Shown here piece after piece: positions 37,644 through 46,004 of a stretch of DNA of 64,000 nucleotides. Position 1 is the stretch's first letter; each line of letters starts with the position of its first letter. The position numbers were made by a program, and so were the translations under genes. The stretch is from positions 27,636 through 91,635 of the forward strand of contig CAMDFO010000011.1 of assembly GCA_945897515.1 (NCBI GenBank), given 5' to 3'. Under the pieces are notes generated by a model. The model ran no database searches. It saw nothing but the letters and a program-made list of their open reading frames with translations, and had not been told where the DNA came from. This DNA comes from Rhodoplanes serenus (GTDB lineage: Bacteria > Pseudomonadota > Alphaproteobacteria > Rhizobiales > Xanthobacteraceae).

Positions 37644-38810
37644 ATGCCCTCTCGCGGCCCTTGGATCGACCACTTCGGCGACAACTTCCTGTGGTCGAAC
37701 GCAACACTGATCCTCAAGGGCATGGCGCCCTACGGCGTGGTGTCGCTGGAGGAAATGGATCGCGCCTGCGAAAAGCTGCGCCCGCGCTGGAACGAGGCGG
37801 ATCGCGGCAAGGCGTGGTTCGAGGAGTGGCGCGCGCTCGGCGACCAGATCGAGAAGCGCGGCGACGACGCGCTCGCCAAGGGCCACAAGATCACCGCCGG
37901 CGACTATTATCTGCGCGCCGGCATCTACCACTACAACGCCGAGCGCTTCATCGTTCCCGGCCCGGAGAAGAAGGCGCAGTGCGCGCACGCCTACAAGGTC
38001 TGGCACCAGGGCATCCGGCTGCGCCACCACAACGTCGAGTTCGTCGAGGTGCCGTATGAAGGCACCACCCTGCCCGCACTGTTCATGAAGGCGCCCGGCG
38101 ATGGGCCGAAGCCGACCGTGGTCGTGGTCAACGGCATGGACAACGCCAAGGAGATGAGCATCTTCTTCTGTGGCCTGGAGTTCGCGCGACGCGGATACAA
38201 CACGCTCTGTCTCGACGGCCCCGGCATGGGCGAAATGCGGCGCATGCGCGACATGCCGAGCCGCTACGATTACGAGGTTCCGGGCACTGCAGCGCTCGAA
38301 TATCTGCTCAAGCGGCCGGAGGTCGACGGCAAGCGCGTCGCCATCATGGGCTACAGCTTCGGCGGTTACTATTCTTCGCGGATCGCGGCGTTCGAGAAGC
38401 GCTATGCCGCATGCGTCGCGCTCTCCGCACTGCACTGGGACCTCGCCGCCTGGCAGCAGAAGATCAAGGACGCCAACAAGGACAAGCCAGGTTCCGTGGC
38501 GCAATCGAACTTCCAGTGGCGCTGGGTCGCCGGCGCCGACGATGAAGATGGCGGCATCGAGATCGCCAGGAAGTTCTCGCTCAAGGACGTGGCGAAGAAC
38601 ATCACCTGTCCGTTCCTGGTGACGCACGCCGGCAACGACCGCGTGGTGCCGGTCGAGAACGCGCAGAAGCTCTACGACGCGGTCGGCTCGAAGAACAAAA
38701 CCATCAAGATATTCACCACCGAAGAGGGCGGTGCCGAGCACGCCCACGTCGACAATCGCCAGATCGGCATCGACTTCGCCGCCGACTGGCTTAGCGACAA
38801 CATGAAGTAG
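37644..38810 (+). CDS. Alpha/beta hydrolase with N-terminal helical cap, paralog of 28217-29380
   Basis: GYSFGGYYSSRIAAFEKRYAACVALSALHW; HAGNDRVVP; EEGGAEHAHVDNRQIGIDF. Confidence 0.83.
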   Translation: MPSRGPWIDHFGDNFLWSNATLILKGMAPYGVVSLEEMDRACEKLRPRWNEADRGKAWFEEWRALGDQIEKRGDDALAKGHKITAGDYYLRAGIYHYNAERFIVPGPEKKAQCAHAYKVWHQGIRLRHHNVEFVEVPYEGTTLPALFMKAPGDGPKPTVVVVNGMDNAKEMSIFFCGLEFARRGYNTLCLDGPGMGEMRRMRDMPSRYDYEVPGTAALEYLLKRPEVDGKRVAIMGYSFGGYYSSRIAAFEKRYAACVALSALHWDLAAWQQKIKDANKDKPGSVAQSNFQWRWVAGADDEDGGIEIARKFSLKDVAKNITCPFLVTHAGNDRVVPVENAQKLYDAVGSKNKTIKIFTTEEGGAEHAHVDNRQIGIDFAADWLSDNMK

Positions 38811-38819
38811 GCAACGACG

Positions 38820-39737
38820 ATGACCAAACCAATCCCGATCCGCATGGGCGGTTACGGCCCGCCGACAACCGGCTTTTCCCGTTCGATGAAATTCATCGGC
38901 GACAAGCTCGCGGCGGAGTTCGGCGACCGTATCGACGTCAAGTATTGCTGGAACATCATGGATTTCGGCTACAAGGCCGAGGAGATCGTCTGGCTGGTCG
39001 AGGACGGAATCCTGACGCTCGGCTACCAGTCGTCGAGCTACCTGACCGACCGCGTGCCGGAGCTAGGTTTCGTCGATCTTCCGTTCCTGTTCGACAGCAC
39101 GGAAACCGCGCGGCGCGCGATGGACGGCGAGCTTGGTCGCGTTCTCACCAAAGCGACCGAAGCCAAGATGAACTACAAAATCCTCGGCTGGTTCGAGAAC
39201 GGCTTCCGCCACATCTCCAACCGAGTGCGGCCGGTTCGCACACCCTCCGACCTTGTGGGCCTGCAAACCCGAGTGCTGCCGAGTCAGATCCAGAAGCGGA
39301 CCTTCGAGCTGCTCGGCGCCACGCCGATGATCATGGACCTGACCGATGCGATCCGGATGGTCACCGCCGGCGAGATCGACGCCCAGGAAAACCCGCTGAC
39401 CAACACCGTCACCTACGGGGTGCACAAGTTTCACAAATTCCACACGCTCAGCAACCACTTCTACATTTCCCGGCCGATCTTCCTGCACCGGCCGACGTTC
39501 GAGAGCTGGCCCGCCGATCTGCAAGCCGCCATGCAAAAAGCCGTGACCGAAGCGGTCGCGTTCCAGCGCAATTTGCACGAACAGGAGGAAAAGGACGCCC
39601 GTAAGGCGATCGAGGCGCAGGGCTGCGAGGTGGTCGAATTGACAGCAGATCAGCATCAGGCATTCGCGAAAGCGGTGCAGCCGCTGCTCGACGATGCACG
39701 CAAGATGTACGGCGCGGAGTTGTTCAAGCTCATCTAG
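38820..39737 (+). CDS. DctP-type (TRAP) solute-binding-fold protein without signal peptide
   Basis: IPIRMGGYGPPTTGFSRSMKFIGDKLAAEFGDRIDVKYCWN, GLQTRVLPSQIQKRTFELLGATPMIMDLTDAIRMVTAGEIDAQENPLTN; in-frame TAG at 38808-38810 excludes a signal sequence. Confidence 0.85.
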   Translation: MTKPIPIRMGGYGPPTTGFSRSMKFIGDKLAAEFGDRIDVKYCWNIMDFGYKAEEIVWLVEDGILTLGYQSSSYLTDRVPELGFVDLPFLFDSTETARRAMDGELGRVLTKATEAKMNYKILGWFENGFRHISNRVRPVRTPSDLVGLQTRVLPSQIQKRTFELLGATPMIMDLTDAIRMVTAGEIDAQENPLTNTVTYGVHKFHKFHTLSNHFYISRPIFLHRPTFESWPADLQAAMQKAVTEAVAFQRNLHEQEEKDARKAIEAQGCEVVELTADQHQAFAKAVQPLLDDARKMYGAELFKLI

Positions 39738-39742
39738 CTCGC

Positions 39743-39784
39743 CGTCATTCCGGGGCGCGCCGCAGGCGCAAGCCCGGAATGACA
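39743..39784. repeat. Single hairpin repeat CGTCATTCCGGGGCGCGCCGCAGGCGCAAGCCCGGAATGACA at convergent junction
   Basis: Palindromic ends; similar unit at 1085-1124. Confidence 0.6.
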
Positions 39785-39788
39785 ACAT

Positions 39789-41174
39789 CTATTTCGGCAC
39801 GCCGGCCTCACCCAAATCCCAATACAGCCCCGCCATCACCTGCAAGCCTTCGCGCGCAACCGACAGCGGCAAGTGCTCGTTCGGCGCGTGCTGCGAGCAG
39901 CCCGGATAGGAATGCGGCACCCAGATCGTCGGCAGGCCGAGCCCTTCCGAGAAAATGTCGTTCGGCAACGAGCCGCCGGAGTTCGGCAGCATCGCGGGCG
40001 GAGCATTGGTGGTGCGCGCGATCGAGGCCTTGGCCCATTGCGCCCAGGGATGATCGGGGTCAAGGCGCGTCGCCTGAAAAATTTCGTCGCGGCCCTGGGC
40101 GATCTGCACCATCGGGAAGCCATGGCGGTCGAGGTGCCGGCGCAACGCCGGCAGGATGCCGTCCGGATTAACACCCACGACGAAACGCAACTGCCCGCGC
40201 GCCCAGGCCCGCGGCGGCACGGCGTTGACCGGGCTTTCGGGATTGCCCGCGGTCATCGCCAGAATATCGAAGCTGCACCAGGCGAAGACCTTTTCCGCCG
40301 CGCTCAACCCCGGCTCGCCCCAGTTCGGGTCGATGATGGGATCGCCTGGGCCGGACTCCACGTCGCAGGTGGCGAGCGCGCGCTTCACCGAGTCCGGAAT
40401 CGCGCCCGGCAGCCATTCCGGAATTCGGATCTGACCGGTCGGGCTGACGATCGTCGAGATCGCATTCACGAGCTGCACAGACGGACTGGAAAGCAGCCCG
40501 CCCCAATTTCCCGAATGGTGGCCGCCCTCGCGTGCGTCGATCCACAGGTCGACCGGATAGGCGCCGCGGCTGCCACCCTTGATGGTGGCGCGTTCGATGG
40601 AAAGGCGCGGCCCGTCCGAGGCGATCAGCACGTCGGCGGCGAACAGGTCTTTGTGCTCGGCGCAGACTTCACGCAGTCCGGGCGATCCGACCTCCTCGCC
40701 CATCTCGATCAGCCATTTGAGGTTGAAGCCGAGCCGGCCGCGCGTCTTTAGCACCGCGCCGAGCGCCGCGAGATTGACGGTATGCTGGCCCTTGTTGTCG
40801 GCGGTGCCGCGGCCGTAGTACCGGCCATCGGTCTCGACGATCTCCCAGGGCTTGAGCCCCGGCTTCCAGTTCGCATCGAACCCGCGGATCACGTCGCCAT
40901 GGCCGTAGCCCAGCACGGTCGGCAGCCCTTCGCCCTCGAAGCGCTCGCCGAACAGAAACGGGCCCCGCGCCTTCGGGTGGCGCAGCACCCGGCATGTCAT
41001 GCCGAGCGCCTCGAACGCAGCCTTCATCTCGACCTCGACATAGCGCGCGAGGTCGGCGGCGCGCTCCGGGTTCTGGCTCTCGGTCGGGATCGCGACCCGG
41101 CGCGCCAGGTCGGTTTTGAAGGTGCCGCCGTCGAAATATTGCGCGGCGCGGGCGATGGCGGATTCACGGCTCAT
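39789..41174 (-). CDS. M20 family metallopeptidase
   Basis: VLGYGHGDVIRG, DGRYYGRGTADNKGQHTVNLAAL, LIEMGEEVGSPGL, YGRGTADNKGQ metal site. Confidence 0.9.
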   Translation of the reverse strand: MSRESAIARAAQYFDGGTFKTDLARRVAIPTESQNPERAADLARYVEVEMKAAFEALGMTCRVLRHPKARGPFLFGERFEGEGLPTVLGYGHGDVIRGFDANWKPGLKPWEIVETDGRYYGRGTADNKGQHTVNLAALGAVLKTRGRLGFNLKWLIEMGEEVGSPGLREVCAEHKDLFAADVLIASDGPRLSIERATIKGGSRGAYPVDLWIDAREGGHHSGNWGGLLSSPSVQLVNAISTIVSPTGQIRIPEWLPGAIPDSVKRALATCDVESGPGDPIIDPNWGEPGLSAAEKVFAWCSFDILAMTAGNPESPVNAVPPRAWARGQLRFVVGVNPDGILPALRRHLDRHGFPMVQIAQGRDEIFQATRLDPDHPWAQWAKASIARTTNAPPAMLPNSGGSLPNDIFSEGLGLPTIWVPHSYPGCSQHAPNEHLPLSVAREGLQVMAGLYWDLGEAGVPK

Positions 41175-41320
41175 CCGGCAATCATGATCCGGACATCCTC
41201 GCCATGGCAACCGCCCGGTTTGCCAAATCCGCCCCGCCAGCCGAAACTTTTGCCTTGCGCCGCCGTTGTCGCTGGCCAAGCCTAAAATCGCTGCGCATTG
41301 CCATCAGGCCGAAGGTCCTT

Positions 41321-42475
41321 ATGAAGCTTTTCGAATGCCAGAATTGCGGGCAGTTGCTGTATTTCGAGAACACGCGCTGCGAAAGTTGCGGCTTCCGGCT
41401 GGGCTATCTGCCGTCCCGGGAAACCGTCACCGCGCTCAAGGAGGCCAGGGAGTCGGGCTTGTGGCGCGCGCTGGCGGAGCCACGGGCGCGCTATCGCCTG
41501 TGCGCCAACGCCGCGCATGACACCTGCAACTGGCTGATCCGGTCGGACCAGCCGGAGACTTATTGCGAGGCGTGCCGGCACAACCGCACCATCCCCGATC
41601 TGTCCATTCCCGAAAATCTGGCGCATTGGAAGAAGATCGAGTCCGCCAAGCACCGGCTGTTCTACACGCTGCTCAAGCTGCAGCTTCCGCACAAAACCAG
41701 GACGGAAGACCCTGACAACGGGCTGGCGTTCGATTTCGTCGTGGAGGGAGCGCAGTCGCCGCACGGCGGCAATGCCGCGGCCATGACCGGCCACGCCAGC
41801 GGACTGATCACGATCAATCTCGCCGAAGCCGACGACGCCAAGCGCGAGCGCACGCGCAGCCAGATGGGCGAGCCCTACCGCACGCTGCTCGGTCATTTCC
41901 GGCACGAGATCGCGCACTATTACTGGGACCGGCTGATCGCCAACTCGTCCTGCCTCGACGACTTCCGCAATGTCTTCGGCGACGAGCGCATCGACTACGC
42001 CGCCGCGCTCCAGCAGCACTATGCCGACGGGCCACCGGCCGACTGGCCGGAGCGTTTCGTGACGGCCTATGCCAGCGCGCACCCATGGGAGGATTTCGCC
42101 GAGACCTGGGCGCATTACTTTCACACGGTCGACACGCTGGAGACCGCGCGCGGCTTCGGGCTAAGCGTGCGTCCGAAGGTCAGCAAGGGCGCGGAGCTCG
42201 CCGTCACCATCGACTTCGACCCGCACAACGCCGAGATGGAGCGCATCATCGACGCCTGGCTGCCGTTGACGTTCGCGGTCAACTCGATCAACCGCAGCAT
42301 GGGCCAGCCGGACCTGTATCCGTTCGTCTTGTCGCCTTCGGTCATCATGAAGCTGACCTTCATCCACGACCGCATTCACGCGAAGGACTGGCGGCGGCGC
42401 CCGACCGCGAACAGCGGATTGAAGGCCATCGTCGCCGGCCTCAAGCGCAAGATGGGCACGCCGAGCCCGACGTGA
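41321..42475 (+). CDS. Putative zinc-ribbon / zinc-binding metallopeptidase (HEXXH)
   Basis: N-terminal CQNCGQ...CESCGF and YCEACRHN zinc-ribbon Cys pairs; LGHFRHEIAHYYWD = HEXXH. Confidence 0.82.
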   Translation: MKLFECQNCGQLLYFENTRCESCGFRLGYLPSRETVTALKEARESGLWRALAEPRARYRLCANAAHDTCNWLIRSDQPETYCEACRHNRTIPDLSIPENLAHWKKIESAKHRLFYTLLKLQLPHKTRTEDPDNGLAFDFVVEGAQSPHGGNAAAMTGHASGLITINLAEADDAKRERTRSQMGEPYRTLLGHFRHEIAHYYWDRLIANSSCLDDFRNVFGDERIDYAAALQQHYADGPPADWPERFVTAYASAHPWEDFAETWAHYFHTVDTLETARGFGLSVRPKVSKGAELAVTIDFDPHNAEMERIIDAWLPLTFAVNSINRSMGQPDLYPFVLSPSVIMKLTFIHDRIHAKDWRRRPTANSGLKAIVAGLKRKMGTPSPT

Positions 42476-42564
42476 AGCCAGCTACCACCAAAAGTCGCTT
42501 GCGGAACGGCCCACACTCGCCTTAGTTCGCCCCAGGCGTCTCTCATTCCCCGGCGAACCACAGC

Positions 42565-44166
42565 ATGAACAACGCGGACCTCATCATTGCCACCCTGAAG
42601 GCGGCAGGCATCGATCGCGGCTTCGGGATTCCGAGCGGCAACGTGCTGCCGCTGATGGAGGCGATGCGCGCGGGCGGCATCGATTTCGTGCTCACGGCGC
42701 ACGAAGGCTCCGCAGGTTTTGCCGCCGACGTCACCGGCCGCATGACCGGCGCGCCGGGGCTGTGCATCGCCACCCTCGGTCCGGGCGCCACCAATCTCGC
42801 CACCGGCGTCGGCAACGCCTGGCTCGACCGCTCGCCGATGATCGCGATCACCTGCAACCTCAACACCGATCAGCTCGGCCGGCGCATCCAGATGTGGATC
42901 GACCACCACGCGCTGTTCAAGCCGATTACCAAGGCGAGCATCCGCCTGGAGAAGGGCAGGATCGCCGAGCAGGTGAATGAGGCGATCCGTATCGCCATGA
43001 GCGAACCCAAGGGTCCGGTGCATCTCGACCTGCCGGAGGACGTGGCGCTGGCGCCTGCGCGCGAGGATGCGGCCCAAGCCGGAGCGGCCGCCAAGCTGGC
43101 CGCGCCTTCGGAGTCGGCCATCGTCAGCGCCGCCGAACTGATCGCCAAGGCCAAGCGCCCGATTGCGGTGCTCGGCTCGTCGGCGATGCGGATGGCCAAG
43201 CCTGAACTGCTGCGGCAGGTGATCGAGCGCCACAACCTGCCATTCGCCACGACCACGATGGCGAAGGGCATGATCGACGAGGATCATCCGCTCTCCGTCG
43301 GCGTTATCGAGCGTTCGTGCCGGCAGGTTCAGCGCAAGCTGCTGCGCTCGGCCGATCTCATCGTGGGCCTTGGCTACGACACCATCGAAGTGGAATACGA
43401 GGCCTGGATCGCCGAGGTGCTGCTGTTGCAGATCGACATCGAGCCGGTGGACGTGGCGGCTTCCGTCACGGTCGCACATCAGGTGACCGGCGATCTCGAT
43501 GTCTCGCTGGCGAAGATCGCCGCCCTGCCCGCCAGCAAGAACACATGGACCCATGAGGCGCTGGCCGAGCACCGCCGCGCGTTCCACGCGGCGCTACGGC
43601 CCGCAACCAAGACCTTCACCGCCCATGCCGCAATCGACGCGGTGCGGCGCGCGCTGCCGCGCGAGGGATTGCTGTCGTTCGACGTCGGAGCGCACACTCA
43701 CCAGATCGCAAGCCAGTGGACCGCGCACGCGCCAAAAACCTTCCACATCACCAACGGCTGGTCGTCGATGGGCTTCGGCCTGCCCGGCGCCATCGCCGCC
43801 AAGCTGGCGCGGCCCGACCTGCCGGTGGTCTGCATGCTGGGCGACGGCTGCTTCCAGATGACCTGCGGCGAGGTCGCGGTCGCCAAGCGTATGGGCATCA
43901 CGCTTCCGGTCGTGGTGCTAGACGACAAGTGGCTGGCTTTAATCAAGGTCAAGCAGATTCGCCGGCAATTCCCGCTCTATGGCACCGAATTGCAAGCAGA
44001 AGAATACACCGAGCCGCCGCAGCATTATTTCGGCGTGCCAGCTGTCGGCGTGCGCAGCCCCACCGCGCTGGAGGACGCCGTGCGAAAGGCGCTGGCGGCG
44101 AAAGGCCCGACCGTGATCGAGGCCGTGGTGGATTCCGACCATTACGTGGACACGGTTTACGATTGA
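42565..44166 (+). CDS. Thiamine-pyrophosphate-dependent enzyme (acetolactate synthase-like large subunit)
   Basis: GIPSGNVLPLMEAM, HEGSAGFAADVTGRMTG, GPGATNLATGVGNAWLDRSPMIAIT, C-terminal GDGCFQMTCGEVAVAKRMGITLPVVVLDDKW. Confidence 0.9.
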   Translation: MNNADLIIATLKAAGIDRGFGIPSGNVLPLMEAMRAGGIDFVLTAHEGSAGFAADVTGRMTGAPGLCIATLGPGATNLATGVGNAWLDRSPMIAITCNLNTDQLGRRIQMWIDHHALFKPITKASIRLEKGRIAEQVNEAIRIAMSEPKGPVHLDLPEDVALAPAREDAAQAGAAAKLAAPSESAIVSAAELIAKAKRPIAVLGSSAMRMAKPELLRQVIERHNLPFATTTMAKGMIDEDHPLSVGVIERSCRQVQRKLLRSADLIVGLGYDTIEVEYEAWIAEVLLLQIDIEPVDVAASVTVAHQVTGDLDVSLAKIAALPASKNTWTHEALAEHRRAFHAALRPATKTFTAHAAIDAVRRALPREGLLSFDVGAHTHQIASQWTAHAPKTFHITNGWSSMGFGLPGAIAAKLARPDLPVVCMLGDGCFQMTCGEVAVAKRMGITLPVVVLDDKWLALIKVKQIRRQFPLYGTELQAEEYTEPPQHYFGVPAVGVRSPTALEDAVRKALAAKGPTVIEAVVDSDHYVDTVYD

Positions 44167-44175
44167 TTTCGAATT

Positions 44176-44282
44176 GGTGTCCTGGGCGAGCGAAGCGAGA
44201 CCCGGGATCCCGCTTTCCTCTCTTAACCGGGGTCCCGGATCAGCGATGCACCGCTTCGCATTGCATCGCGTCCGGGACACAG
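44176..44282. repeat. Palindromic intergenic repeat, family S (inverted orientation)
   Basis: GTCCTGGGCGAGCGAAGCGAGACCCGGGATCCC...GGGGTCCCGGATCAGC...TCCGGGACAC. Confidence 0.7.
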
Positions 44283-44351
44283 GCGGAGTGGTTGCGCCCT
44301 GCCCGCGTTTCGCTCCATCATGGGCCGACAGCAATTCGGAAAGGAACAACC

Positions 44352-44732
44352 ATGGCCAAGCTCCGCCACATCGCGATCATCGTCGAAGACCCGGAAGCCT
44401 CCGCGAAGTTTTTCGAGGAGGCCTTCGACATGAAGCGCGCGGGCAAGGCCCGGCGCGGCATCTACATGTCGGACGGCATTTTTAACGTCGCCCTGCTCAA
44501 GAAGGAAACCGAGGACGAGGAGCTCGGTCTCTATCACTTCGGCATGTGGGTCGACGATCTCGACGCGGCCGAGAAGAAAGTGGTCAACGCCGGCGGCAAG
44601 TATCTCGCGGGACGGCCGACCTCGCCGAACTCCTTTTATGAGGCCAAGTACAAAGCCCCCACCGGCCTGGTGTTCGACCTCACCCACACCGGCTGGGCTG
44701 GCGCGGTGAAGGACGTGGTCCCGAAAAGCTAG
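44352..44732 (+). CDS. VOC (glyoxalase/bleomycin resistance) family protein
   Basis: LRHIAIIVEDPEASAKFFEEAFDMKRAGKARRGIYMSDG; YHFGMWVDDLDAAEKKVVNAGG. Confidence 0.9.
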   Translation: MAKLRHIAIIVEDPEASAKFFEEAFDMKRAGKARRGIYMSDGIFNVALLKKETEDEELGLYHFGMWVDDLDAAEKKVVNAGGKYLAGRPTSPNSFYEAKYKAPTGLVFDLTHTGWAGAVKDVVPKS

Positions 44733-44768
44733 ACCGCCGTCGCAGATTTTCGAGTCTTCGAGCCGCCG

Positions 44769-45986
44769 ATGGCGACATCGAATCCCGTGATTGTGGTGGG
44801 TGCAGGCCCGGTCGGCCTGTGCTTGGCGCTGGCGCTCGCCCAGCAGGACGTGGCGGTCACGCTGATCGAAACTTTGTCTGACGACACATTCCTTGACCAA
44901 GTGCCGCGCGCCGGCAGCAACCACCCTGCCACACTCGAAATGTTCGACCGGATCGGCCTGTACGACAAGATCGAGCCGCGCGGCATCGTCGCGCCGAAAT
45001 TTCATTACTGGGACCGGCAGGAAGGCGCGCTGATCGCCGAGTTCGACCACGCACTGCTTAAGGACGACACCAAATTTCCATTCGTACTCCAGTGCGAGCG
45101 CATCAAGATCATCGAGGAGGCGCTGGCGATGGCCAAAGCGCATCCGCGGGTGACGGTGCGCATGTCGACCACGCTCACCGGCTTCGAGCAGACCGCCGAC
45201 GGCGTGCTCGCGCGCGTCACCAACGCCGCCGGCGAGGTCGAGACGATCCGCGGCAGCTACATCGTCAGCGCGGAGGGCGCGCGCAGCGTCGTGCGCAAGG
45301 ACCTCGACATCGAATTCGAGGGTTTTACCTATCCGGAGCGCACGCTCAACATCGAGGTCGCCTACGACTTCAAGCAGCACGGCTACACCGAGCGCAACTA
45401 CATCTCCGATCCGGTCGAATACTCCAACCTGTTCCACTGGAAGGGACCGCCGGACCGCTGGCGCATTCACTTCCCGACCGATCCGAACGAGGACGAGAAG
45501 GCGCTGACCCGGCCGGAGGCGATGCAGGCGCGACTCAAGGGCTTCCTCAAGCTCGATCGCGACTTCGAAATCTGCGGCAGCAATCTCTATGCGGTGCACC
45601 AGCGCGTGGCGAAGACATTTCGCGCCGGCCGCGGCATCCTGGCCGGCGACTCCGCGCACGTGAACAGCCCGATCGGTGGCATGGGACTGAACAGCGGCGT
45701 GCACGATGCCTTCAACTTGGCGGACAAGCTGGCCCGCATCCTGCATGGCGAAACCGATGAAACCGAACTCGACCGCTACGACCGGCAGCGCCGGCAGATC
45801 GCGGTGAAGCACACCCAGGCCCAGACGATCCGGAACAAGCGGCTTCTGGAAGAGCGCGATCCGGCGGTGCGCAAGCGCAATCACGACGAACTGAGACGGT
45901 CGGCGGAAGACCCCGAGCTGGCGCGCAAGTTCCTGCTTCGGACCTCGCTGATCGAAAGCTTACGCGAGGCCGAACAGATTCCCTGA
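44769..45986 (+). CDS. FAD-dependent monooxygenase (aromatic hydroxylase, MhpA/PheA-like)
   Basis: PVIVVGAGPVGLCLALALAQQDVAVTLIE, RGILAGDSAHVNSPIGGMGLNSGVHDAFNLADKLARIL. Confidence 0.9.
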   Translation: MATSNPVIVVGAGPVGLCLALALAQQDVAVTLIETLSDDTFLDQVPRAGSNHPATLEMFDRIGLYDKIEPRGIVAPKFHYWDRQEGALIAEFDHALLKDDTKFPFVLQCERIKIIEEALAMAKAHPRVTVRMSTTLTGFEQTADGVLARVTNAAGEVETIRGSYIVSAEGARSVVRKDLDIEFEGFTYPERTLNIEVAYDFKQHGYTERNYISDPVEYSNLFHWKGPPDRWRIHFPTDPNEDEKALTRPEAMQARLKGFLKLDRDFEICGSNLYAVHQRVAKTFRAGRGILAGDSAHVNSPIGGMGLNSGVHDAFNLADKLARILHGETDETELDRYDRQRRQIAVKHTQAQTIRNKRLLEERDPAVRKRNHDELRRSAEDPELARKFLLRTSLIESLREAEQIP

Positions 45987-46004
45987 ATTCCGGCGGAGGT
46001 TGTC

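Noticed and set aside
44223-45884. 553-aa minus-strand ORF over VOC and FAD monooxygenase genes
   Set aside because: Compositionally biased shadow ORF; sense strand products are well supported.
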